From the NCBI GenBank assembly GCA_028875335.1, contig JAPPEF010000309.1, forward strand, positions 1 to 11,907: a DNA stretch of 11,907 bases, written 5' to 3'. Position numbers and translations under genes: made by a program. The notes under the pieces were generated by a model. It did no database searches and had not been told where the DNA came from. It was given only the letters and a program-made list of their open reading frames with translations. This stretch comes from Gemmatimonadota bacterium (GTDB lineage: Bacteria; Latescibacterota; UBA2968; UBA8231). This document shows, one piece after another, positions 6,361-11,907 of this stretch; position 1 is the stretch's first letter, and the number at the start of each line of letters is the position of its first letter.

Positions 6361-6864
6361 CTAAAAAATATCAGAATCGAGCAGGTGCCCCCGTTTGACG
6401 CCGCCCCAACTCATGGGGGCAACCGAGGTGGCAACCTGGCGGAAAATGGGCTCCCCAAGCTGCGCTACATCTTCAGTGGCCGCGGCCAGAGAATTCGTGC
6501 GGCTGCAAAGTCCTGTGTAGAGACCGCCATCCCCAAGGAAGTAAGCATACACCAGATACTCGCCGCCCACCTCGAAGGGGTAGCCGCAGGCCGCGTCGTA
6601 TGGTCCGGTTCGGATGGCAATATCTTCTCTAAGCGACCCCTTCCACACGGCGGATAGTTGGAACAAAATCCATACATCCTCTTCGGGTGTTCCCGCGATC
6701 TGGGCGATCGCCACGACCCTTCCGGTGAATACGGCATCGTACAAGGCCAACTCTTCCAGAGGCGTTCCCGGCGGTTCACAGCTACAGGAAAGGGAGGCGT
6801 CTGGAACCAGTAATCCGGTAAAGACCACAGCCAGCGGCAACAAGGCGGTCCACTTCATCTTCAT
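6361..6864 (-). CDS. Secreted TIMP/NTR-like protein
   Basis: A 167-residue exported protein. Residues 1-26 form a Sec signal peptide (MKMK, then a hydrophobic core to about residue 20). The S-L-S|C junction suits signal peptidase I better than a lipobox, because residue -3 is Ser rather than Leu. The mature chain would start CSCEPPGTP, followed by YDAVFTGRVV (42-51), VWKGS (73-77), CGYPFEVGGEYLVYA (93-107) and GLYTGLCSRT (114-123). This order matches the N-terminal OB-fold domain of tissue inhibitors of metalloproteinases and related netrin-like domains. Only four cysteines are present (27, 29, 93, 120), compatible with the two conserved TIMP disulfides 27-93 and 29-120. GGAGG at 6871-6875 sits 6 nt before the ATG at 6864. 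The gene starts 30 nt after the cyclase gene ends. A role in inhibiting a protease is speculative. Confidence 0.8.
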   Translation of the reverse strand: MKMKWTALLPLAVVFTGLLVPDASLSCSCEPPGTPLEELALYDAVFTGRVVAIAQIAGTPEEDVWILFQLSAVWKGSLREDIAIRTGPYDAACGYPFEVGGEYLVYAYFLGDGGLYTGLCSRTNSLAAATEDVAQLGEPIFRQVATSVAPMSWGGVKRGHLLDSDIF

Positions 6865-6894
6865 AGGGAACCTCCATTCTGACGCGGACCGCAG

Positions 6895-7560
6895 CTACCC
6901 TTCAAAAGCGAGTACGCGCAGCGGAATGGCGTCGGTTTCAGCCGCTGGAAGCGGCTGGGCGAAAAGGTAAACGCGCGGTTGTCGCAGGTCGCCCAAGCGG
7001 TATAGACTCTCGATTAGGGGAATGCCGTGCGCGAAGAGTAGGTGGTGGTTGGGCAGGCTGCGGTCGCCTGGAATATCTAGGCCGGGGGTGTCAATGCCGA
7101 GCAGTTTGACGCCGGCCTCGACGAGCCAGCGCAAGGCTTCGGTTGTGGGGTAGGGTGGATATGAACCAGCGGTAGCCCGTTGATCCCAATCAAAGCGAAA
7201 GAGTGCGATGTCCCTCGGACGGACGCCTCCGCCCGGTTCGGCGGCCCGTTGGAATTGCTCCAGCGAAAGCGGCTCGCCCAGCGGAGCATCACTAAAGTCG
7301 AAGACGATGGCCTCGCCAAAAAAGCGCTCGACGTCGAGGTCGGCGATGGCCGGGCCGTCTTGGACGGCGTGTAAAGGCCCTTCGACATGGGTGCCGGCGT
7401 GACCGCCCATTTCAATGCTGGTGGTGATGTACCAGCGGTCGGTCGGCGGGTCGTCAACGGGTACGCGAGCCGTGCGGTAGTGGATGAGGCGACCTTCCGA
7501 TGGCGCGATGGTCCGCGAAAGATCTACCATGCGGCTGTAGGCGAAGGAGGGAACCTTCAC
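6895..7560 (-). CDS. Cyclase / kynurenine-formamidase-like metal-dependent hydrolase
   Basis: A 221-residue protein of the bacterial cyclase family (kynurenine formamidase KynB, isatin hydrolase and relatives), which hydrolyses amides, lactams or lactones at a divalent metal centre. The signature HxGTHxDxPxH appears as HAGTHVEGPLH (54-64), with Glu at 60 in place of Asp. Other family segments are LGIDTPGLD (154-162) and NHHLLFAHGIPLIESLYRL (171-189), with H172/H173 and E184. The start is taken as GTG at 7560, which overlaps the isomerase stop by 4 nt (GTGA) and has AGAAGG 7 nt upstream; an internal ATG at 7530 has no such site. The 4 nt overlap implies translational coupling to the isomerase-like gene, so both probably act in one pathway. 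Substrate unknown. Confidence 0.88.
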   Translation of the reverse strand: MKVPSFAYSRMVDLSRTIAPSEGRLIHYRTARVPVDDPPTDRWYITTSIEMGGHAGTHVEGPLHAVQDGPAIADLDVERFFGEAIVFDFSDAPLGEPLSLEQFQRAAEPGGGVRPRDIALFRFDWDQRATAGSYPPYPTTEALRWLVEAGVKLLGIDTPGLDIPGDRSLPNHHLLFAHGIPLIESLYRLGDLRQPRVYLFAQPLPAAETDAIPLRVLAFEG

Positions 7561-8339
7561 GCGATGGCCTTCTTGAGGGCGACCGCGGTCTCGCCGTCGT
7601 CGGCATAGACCGGCAGCGCGCCGCTCAGCGTTACGCGCCCGTCGTAGCCGGCAGCGCGCAAGGTGTGCAGAAAGAGCGCGTGGTCGGCTGGCGTGGTTTG
7701 CGGTCGGCCGCGGCCCGGTTCGGCAATGTGGGCGTGAATCAGGTGCGGACCGGCTTCTTTGAGTGCGTCGAAGGACTCGCCGTTGAGCTTCATGTGGAAA
7801 AAGTCGGCCATCAGCTTGGCGTGCGAGCGGTCGACGTCCGCTATGAACTCGGTCGCTTCGGAGACGGTGTTGAGCAGGTTGGCGTCGTCGCGGTTATAGG
7901 GTTCGAGCGCGACCTTGACCCCTCGTGGCTCGCCGAGATCGGCGCACAGGTGCATGAAGTCGGCGACCTGTTGGCGGGCTTTGTCGCGGTCGAAGCCGTC
8001 GGGCACCCAGCGCGAACCGCCGCTCCCGTAGCCGATGACCTCGACTCCAGTTCGCTGCATCAGATCGAAGACCCGCGTGACAAAAGTACGCAGCCGGTCC
8101 AAGCTCACGTCGGGGCCGACGACCATTAGCCCGCGCCCCTGCGGATCGCCAATAAAACCGCACATCGTTTTCATCTGGAGCGGGTGCTTTTCCAAAAGCG
8201 CTGAGAACTCGCGCTCGGTCGCCTGTGGGTCGTCTGCATCGATACCGAGAAGACCGGGTGAGCCTTCGAGATAGTCGAAGTTCCAGTTGGCGGACTCTTC
8301 AAGGTGTTGACGATTGGTAACTAAAAGGCCGATCTGCAT
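7557..8339 (-). CDS. Sugar phosphate isomerase/epimerase-like TIM barrel (AP endonuclease 2 fold)
   Basis: A 260-residue xylose-isomerase-like TIM barrel of the AP_endonuc_2 family (tagatose 3-epimerase, hydroxypyruvate isomerase, IolE). Three of the four usual metal ligands are recognisable: E146 in VALEPYNR, D179 in LMADFFHMK, and H204 in LIHAHIAEPGR. The fourth, normally Glu in a G-R-hydrophobic-S-hydrophobic-E strand, is replaced: the protein reads GYDGRVTLSGA, with S239 at that position. It may therefore bind metal differently or have lost isomerase activity. The start at 8339 begins with the first barrel strand (MQIGLLV) and has GGAGG 11 nt upstream; the frame stays open to 8456 but that extension overlaps the previous gene. 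It lies 56 nt after the Gfo/Idh/MocA stop and overlaps the cyclase gene by 4 nt. Confidence 0.87.
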   Translation of the reverse strand: MQIGLLVTNRQHLEESANWNFDYLEGSPGLLGIDADDPQATEREFSALLEKHPLQMKTMCGFIGDPQGRGLMVVGPDVSLDRLRTFVTRVFDLMQRTGVEVIGYGSGGSRWVPDGFDRDKARQQVADFMHLCADLGEPRGVKVALEPYNRDDANLLNTVSEATEFIADVDRSHAKLMADFFHMKLNGESFDALKEAGPHLIHAHIAEPGRGRPQTTPADHALFLHTLRAAGYDGRVTLSGALPVYADDGETAVALKKAIA

Positions 8340-8363
8340 GGGCTTTCCGTCCTCCGTGCAGTC

Positions 8364-8383
8364 CGGCCCCAGAATTGGGGCCG
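8364..8383. promoter_or_regulatory. GC-rich hairpin between Gfo/Idh/MocA B and the isomerase-like gene
   Basis: CGGCCCCA (8364-8371) and TGGGGCCG (8376-8383) form a perfect 8 bp stem with a 4 nt loop. It sits in the 56 nt gap between the Gfo/Idh/MocA stop and the isomerase-like start. No T-run follows on either strand, so it is not a standard intrinsic terminator. An mRNA-processing, stabilising or leader hairpin is more likely. Confidence 0.5.
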
Positions 8384-8395
8384 CATGGGGGACAC

Positions 8396-9484
8396 TTACT
8401 TGTCCCTGATCCAGCTCATGCCTTCGCCGCGCACCAGAAAGGAGCGCTCGTCCCAATGGCCGGGCCGAGTGATGGGAATGCGGCCCTCCTCGACGGCGAC
8501 GTCAAGCGGGTTGTCGCGGGTTTGCAGCGGCAGGGCCACGCGCTCGTGCAGCCTTGCCGACTCATAGACGCCCATCATGATCTCGGTGGCGGCCTTGCCG
8601 TGCTCGGCCTTGCCGTAGTAGTCCTCGAAATCGCCCTCGATCCAGCGGCAGATTCCGTAGGCCTGATCGACGAAGGCGTTGCCGTAACCGCTGCTCTTGT
8701 CGGTGGGTTCGAAGTCCTGCCAGCCGCCGGAGGTGGTCGTCATGTAGCGCAGGCTGTTGTCGCTGACGACCATCATGCCGTCTTCGCCGTAGATGGTAGC
8801 ACCCACCTGATAAATATCGTTCATCTCGTTTTCGATCACGCCTTCGACCCCGTCGGGATAGCCGATGATCCCCGCGCAGCGGTCTTCGACCCGGTGGCCG
8901 AAGACGAAGTGGTCCGTGTGGCGCTCGACCGAGCCCATGACCCACTCGGCCTGTGGATCGCCGAGGGCGTAGAGCTGGAAGTCGATGCAGTGGGTACCGG
9001 TGTTCATCATCCCGGCCTTGACCGCGGACCACAGCCGCTGCGGCTTGCCAATGGCTCCGGCGGCGATCATGCGCCTCGCCTCGCGCCAACAAGAGTAAAA
9101 GCGGCGCTGGTGGCCGATGGCGAGCTTGACGTTGTTGCGCTCGGCGGCGATGACCATGGCCTCAGCCTCGCCCAAGGAAACGGCCATGGGCTTTTCGCAG
9201 AGCACGGCTTGGGGCCGGCGGGCGCAGGCGGCGATGGACATTTCCGCGTGCTGGGGGTCCCAAGAGCAAACGCTGACGATATCGAGGTTTTCCACATCGA
9301 GCATCTCGCGGTAGTCGAGGTATTGTTTCTCGACGTTGAAATCCGCAGCGTAGCTGGCCAAGGCTTCGGGATGCGTGTCGGCGATGGCAGCGATTTCAGT
9401 GTGCTCGCATTCGGCCCAACCGCGGCCGTGCTCGCGGGCAATGCGGCCGGAGGCAATGACGCCAACGCGGTATTTAGCAGGCAT
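8396..9484 (-). CDS. Gfo/Idh/MocA-family oxidoreductase B
   Basis: A 362-residue predicted NAD(P)-dependent dehydrogenase of sugars or derivatives. The Rossmann start reads YRVGVIASGRIAREHGRGW (5-23), where Ser replaces Gly in the usual glycine-rich loop. The catalytic motif is intact as CEKPMAVS (96-103; E97, K98, P99). The second domain has NTGTHCIDFQLYALGDP (161-177), with H165 and D168 at the conserved active-site positions. The ATG at 9484 directly abuts the SPFH gene's stop (TAGATG, no gap) and the nearest purine-rich stretch is weak, so translation likely depends on the upstream gene. It shows little resemblance to Gfo/Idh/MocA A, so they are not recent duplicates. A hairpin and the isomerase-like gene follow. 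Confidence 0.93.
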   Translation of the reverse strand: MPAKYRVGVIASGRIAREHGRGWAECEHTEIAAIADTHPEALASYAADFNVEKQYLDYREMLDVENLDIVSVCSWDPQHAEMSIAACARRPQAVLCEKPMAVSLGEAEAMVIAAERNNVKLAIGHQRRFYSCWREARRMIAAGAIGKPQRLWSAVKAGMMNTGTHCIDFQLYALGDPQAEWVMGSVERHTDHFVFGHRVEDRCAGIIGYPDGVEGVIENEMNDIYQVGATIYGEDGMMVVSDNSLRYMTTTSGGWQDFEPTDKSSGYGNAFVDQAYGICRWIEGDFEDYYGKAEHGKAATEIMMGVYESARLHERVALPLQTRDNPLDVAVEEGRIPITRPGHWDERSFLVRGEGMSWIRDK

Positions 9485-10369
9485 CTACTTGGTTTCGCCT
9501 AAGTGCATCAGCGGCAGCGGTGATGGGCTGTCGCTGTTGATGAAATAGACCTTGGCGGCCGGATCTTTGGAAATGGCCTCAAGGGACTTGAGCGCCTGGA
9601 GCTTGACGTAGTTGGGGTTGCGGCCAATGGCGTCGTTGATCTTGGTGATTTCGTAGGCTTGGGCGTCGGCGAGCAGGCGGCGCTTTTCAGCCTGGGCGGC
9701 GGCGGCGTTCTTTTCGGCCTCGGCGGCGGCGACTTTCTGTTCCTGCTCGGTGGTGAAGCGCTCTAGCTCGGCCTTTTGCTTTTCAACTTCCTGCTCGCGC
9801 TCTTTTTTGGCCTCAATGGCCTTGGTGATAAAGGGCGGTAGCGAGATGTCGCGGATCAATACGGCCTCGATGGCGACCCCCTTGGTGCCCAGATAATCTT
9901 TCAGGCCTTCGAGTAGGGCGACCTGCAACGTCGTCTGAGTCTCTTCCAAAAAGAAGTCTTCGGCGCGTTTGATGGTCTTGCCCTGCTCGCGGATCTGCGA
10001 GCGCAGCTTGGGGACGATGTGTACAGCGAGCACGTCGCTAATACTGCCGGTCTCTTTTAGGATGCTCGGCGTTTGGTTGGCGACGAGGCGGTACTGGACA
10101 CTGACGTCAATCTTGGTCTGTAGCTGGTCTTGGCTGGGGACGTTGGAGGTTTCGGAGTGGGTCTTCTGGCGCACGTCGTATAAGTGCCATTGGTAGAGCG
10201 GGTTGACGATGTGAAAGCCCTCGGGGAAGTGCTTGGACTGGACTTCGCCAAAGAGAGTGGCGACGGCGACATGGCCGGCCGGGATGCTTTGGTAGAAGCG
10301 CGGGCTGATGAGAAATAGGACGAAGACGGCGGCGATGATGGCGAGGATGGACTTAGGTAGCTGGATCAT
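9485..10369 (-). CDS. SPFH/band-7 (prohibitin-like) membrane protein
   Basis: A 294-residue membrane-anchored protein of the SPFH superfamily (prohibitin, stomatin, flotillin, HflK/C), whose members form large oligomeric membrane assemblies and can modulate membrane proteases. An N-terminal transmembrane segment spans about residues 7-22 (SILAIIAAVFVLFLIS). The band-7 domain follows (about 25-190), including PEGFHIVNPLYQWHLYDVR (49-67) and the region GVAIEAVLIRDISLP (164-178). A long Ala/Glu/Lys-rich coiled coil covers about 183-245 (EAKKEREQEVEKQKAELERF and onward). The start at 10369 is preferred over an in-frame ATG at 10396 because a perfect AGGAGG lies 6 nt upstream. The gene stands 170 nt after the Ldh2 stop and directly abuts Gfo/Idh/MocA B, an unusual partner. 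Confidence 0.9.
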   Translation of the reverse strand: MIQLPKSILAIIAAVFVLFLISPRFYQSIPAGHVAVATLFGEVQSKHFPEGFHIVNPLYQWHLYDVRQKTHSETSNVPSQDQLQTKIDVSVQYRLVANQTPSILKETGSISDVLAVHIVPKLRSQIREQGKTIKRAEDFFLEETQTTLQVALLEGLKDYLGTKGVAIEAVLIRDISLPPFITKAIEAKKEREQEVEKQKAELERFTTEQEQKVAAAEAEKNAAAAQAEKRRLLADAQAYEITKINDAIGRNPNYVKLQALKSLEAISKDPAAKVYFINSDSPSPLPLMHLGETK

Positions 10370-10375
10370 GGGGGG

Positions 10376-10381
10376 CCTCCT
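10376..10381 (-). promoter_or_regulatory. Perfect Shine-Dalgarno deciding the SPFH start
   Basis: AGGAGG on the minus strand, 6 nt (all C) upstream of the ATG at 10369. It lies inside the longer open frame, so the ATG at 10396 is not the start. Confidence 0.75.
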
Positions 10382-10539
10382 TAGGGGCTGGGACATTTTT
10401 TCCTACCTTTGATGGGGTTGGGGAATTGATCGCCTAGAAGGTAAATCTTCGGCCTGAAAATGTCCATTAAGACACGCAAGACCAGAATCCTCGGCCAAGA
10501 GCGGGCGGACGACGTACTCCTGACCTTAAGTGCGGTCCA

Positions 10540-11586
10540 TCAAGCCCAGCGGATTGGCACTGCCAAATCGCTGGCTAGTTCGTCCACTTCGTTGGCCAAG
10601 GTGGCTTCGAGGGCGATGCCGCGTTTTAGGTAGTCGGCGCGCCGCTGGTAGCTGCCTTCGCCCGGCCACTGAACTGGGCCCTGCTCGGGTGCTGCTTCCA
10701 CCGATTTTATATGGGCCTTCAGATTGGCGCTGCGGTCGTGCAGCCAGTCGCCAAAGGGCTTGAGGGCGATAAAGCACTTGGTGGAGCCGCCGGCCGAATC
10801 CGTTGGCCGCTCCTCGGTGCCCTGCTCAAAAGCGAGGAGGCCGCCGGCCAGGCCAGCCGTGAGCAGATCGACCATAAAAGCTAGTCCCGAGCCTTTGTGC
10901 TGACCCATGGGCAAAAAGCGCCACGATTGCAGCAGAACACTTGGATCCGTAGTGGGCCTCCCGCGCTCGTCCAAGCCCCAACCTTCGGGGACGCTACGTC
11001 CAGCGGCCTCGGCCTGACGCACGCGGCTTATGGAGGATTGGGTCATGGCCAAATCGAGGACCACGGGCTCGCCGTCGGCCGTGGGAATGCCAATGGCGAG
11101 GGGATTGTTGCCTAGAGAAGGGACGCGCGTACCCCAAGCGGGAAAGTTGGCGAACGCGTTGGTGAAAGCTAGGCCGACCAGCCCGGCGCGAGCGGCTCGC
11201 AATGCGTAGCTATGCCCGCGTCCCCAGTGCCCGACACTGCGGACGACGCAGGCTCCCACGCCGTATTGCTGTGCCCATTCGAGTGCCCAATCCATGCCCT
11301 GCGCCGAAGAGAAGCGGCCAATGCCGCCGCCGGCATCGATCAGCCGGGAGGTTGGGTACTCGACGATGGTTTCAAAGTGGGGATCGGGAGCCAAAATACC
11401 TTGGCGGATGTAATTGATCGCCGAGGGCAACAAGGCGACGCCGTGGGTGTGGCCACCGTGCAGGTCCACTTCAGCGCCGATTTGGGCTTCGACTGCGGCT
11501 ACGTGCGGCGGGACCCCTGCGGCTGCGAGGGCATCGAGAAAGAATTGTTCTAGGTCGGCGTGGGCGATGCGCTTAGACTGGCTCAT
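10540..11586 (-). CDS. Malate/L-lactate dehydrogenase (Ldh2/MDG2) family protein, canonical
   Basis: A 348-residue predicted NAD(P)-dependent oxidoreductase acting on 2-hydroxy or 2-keto acids. All family landmarks are present: the GGHTHGVALLPS segment (about 44-55; H48 at the usual SHG His), VGHWGRGHSYALRAA (118-132), GNNPLAIGIPTADGEPVVLD (159-178), the TTDP segment (212-215) and MGQHKGSGLAFMVDLL (227-242), which is the GGHKGYGL loop. Two ATGs lie close together. The one at 11586 is chosen because AAGG is 8 nt away, against 2 nt from the ATG at 11592. The gene starts about 10 nt after the stop of the beta-propeller gene, implying one operon. It resembles the Ldh2 protein at 4342-5331 only distantly. 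Such enzymes occur in sugar-acid pathways, which fits this neighbourhood. Confidence 0.92.
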   Translation of the reverse strand: MSQSKRIAHADLEQFFLDALAAAGVPPHVAAVEAQIGAEVDLHGGHTHGVALLPSAINYIRQGILAPDPHFETIVEYPTSRLIDAGGGIGRFSSAQGMDWALEWAQQYGVGACVVRSVGHWGRGHSYALRAARAGLVGLAFTNAFANFPAWGTRVPSLGNNPLAIGIPTADGEPVVLDLAMTQSSISRVRQAEAAGRSVPEGWGLDERGRPTTDPSVLLQSWRFLPMGQHKGSGLAFMVDLLTAGLAGGLLAFEQGTEERPTDSAGGSTKCFIALKPFGDWLHDRSANLKAHIKSVEAAPEQGPVQWPGEGSYQRRADYLKRGIALEATLANEVDELASDLAVPIRWA

Positions 11587-11596
11587 AGTCATCGCC

Positions 11597-11907
11597 TTAC
11601 GTCATTTGCCAGCCGCGCACCATATAGGCCTGCAACAGGCCGCTTTCATCGGAATTGAAGAAGCCCAATCCCCCATACGGCGAGAGGAAAGGATGGATGT
11701 GGGTGTCCTTCTGCCAGGACGATCCGGGGTCCACGATCTTCCGTGCATTCGCGAGCGCGCCTTCCTCTTCCTCGGGAAGGTCGAATAGCCAGACCGCGCC
11801 GCCTGCGTTTTTCGGGCCTGCATCTGTGATTAAGCGGGTCCCGTCTCGGTCTGTTGCGAAATGCCAGAAATCGGGCCCGGCAAAGGAGCGGGACAGGTCG
11901 TTGCGCC
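11597..11907 (-). CDS. Beta-propeller protein, C-terminal part (oligogalacturonate-lyase/TolB-like), runs off right edge
   Basis: The frame is open from the right edge to a TAA at 11597-11599, giving the last 102 residues of a protein whose start is outside the window. The peptide shows two propeller-blade motifs: GPDFWHFATDRDGTRLITDAG (about 11-31), and HIHPFLSPYGGLGFFNSD (about 76-93) followed by ESGLLQAYMV near the end. These match the repeated pattern H-P-x-hydrophobic-S-P-x-G...F-x-S-D of TolB-like and oligogalacturonate-lyase-type seven-bladed propellers. The two-blade pattern and the sugar-enzyme neighbours favour the lyase-like group, but the catalytic part is not visible and a WD40/TolB-like binding protein remains possible. 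It is the most upstream visible gene of the minus-strand operon and ends 4-10 nt before the Ldh2 start. Confidence 0.65.
   Translation of the reverse strand, partial: RNDLSRSFAGPDFWHFATDRDGTRLITDAGPKNAGGAVWLFDLPEEEEGALANARKIVDPGSSWQKDTHIHPFLSPYGGLGFFNSDESGLLQAYMVRGWQMT

Noticed and set aside
7500..8129. Plus-strand open frame (209 codons) across the cyclase/isomerase junction
   Set aside because: It spans two well-supported minus-strand genes and shows no family motif.
8340..8456. N-terminal extension of the isomerase-like protein
   Set aside because: It would overlap the Gfo/Idh/MocA B coding end and include the hairpin; the TIM barrel begins naturally at the ATG at 8339.
8375..9502. Long plus-strand open frame (375 codons) opposite Gfo/Idh/MocA B
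   Set aside because: It is antisense to a well-supported gene; its translation is Asp/Ala/His/Val-rich without any domain pattern, typical of a GC-rich shadow frame.
10437..10450. GAAG...CTTC mini-hairpin in the gap between Ldh2 and SPFH
   Set aside because: Only 4 bp with a 6 nt loop; expected by chance in a gap of this size.

Overview
This 11.9 kb window is dense bacterial DNA, mostly GC-rich, and carries almost only catabolic or accessory enzymes. Genes are tightly packed, with 0-5 nt junctions, 1 and 4 nt overlaps and clear Shine-Dalgarno sites. It holds four phytanoyl-CoA-dioxygenase-like (PhyH) genes, two Gfo/Idh/MocA oxidoreductases, two Ldh2-type dehydrogenases, a sugar isomerase-like TIM barrel, a cyclase-family hydrolase and the end of a beta-propeller gene. 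PhyH expansion beside Gfo/Idh/MocA and TIM-barrel sugar enzymes recalls uncultivated lineages such as Poribacteria and Latescibacteria. That is an inference from gene content only; there is no rRNA or other phylogenetic marker here.

Layout. Positions 1-1123 (minus strand) hold two adjacent PhyH genes; the second runs off the left edge and only its first 42 codons are visible. Positions 1227-1880 (minus) hold a visibly AT-richer MazF/PemK-type toxin-antitoxin module with its own promoter and a palindromic candidate operator. Positions 1969-5331 (plus) form a three-gene cassette: PhyH, Gfo/Idh/MocA, Ldh2. A short tandem repeat lies between the first two. This cassette converges on a minus-strand block from 5367 to the right edge. 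Read in transcription order, that block is: end of a beta-propeller protein (oligogalacturonate-lyase/TolB-like), Ldh2 dehydrogenase, a 170 bp gap, SPFH/band-7 membrane protein, Gfo/Idh/MocA, sugar isomerase-like protein, cyclase-family hydrolase, a secreted TIMP/NTR-like protein, and a third complete PhyH.

How the genes may work together. Both clusters combine NAD(P)-dependent oxidation or reduction of sugar-like or 2-keto-acid-like substrates (Gfo/Idh/MocA, Ldh2) with Fe(II)/2-oxoglutarate oxygenation (PhyH). The right-hand cluster adds an isomerase-like barrel and a cyclase-fold hydrolase. This fits breakdown of modified sugars, uronates or similar carbohydrate-derived acids, but no substrate can be read from the sequence. 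The least expected members are the SPFH protein, whose stop codon abuts the start of a sugar dehydrogenase, and the small exported protein predicted to begin with Cys-Ser-Cys, as animal metalloproteinase inhibitors do.

I found no rRNA, tRNA, CRISPR array, transposase or integrase. No gene-free stretch exceeds 300 bases. The largest gaps (1808-1968, 3193-3299, 6222-6360, 10370-10539) are covered below, except 10370-10539, where I see only the SPFH ribosome-binding site.
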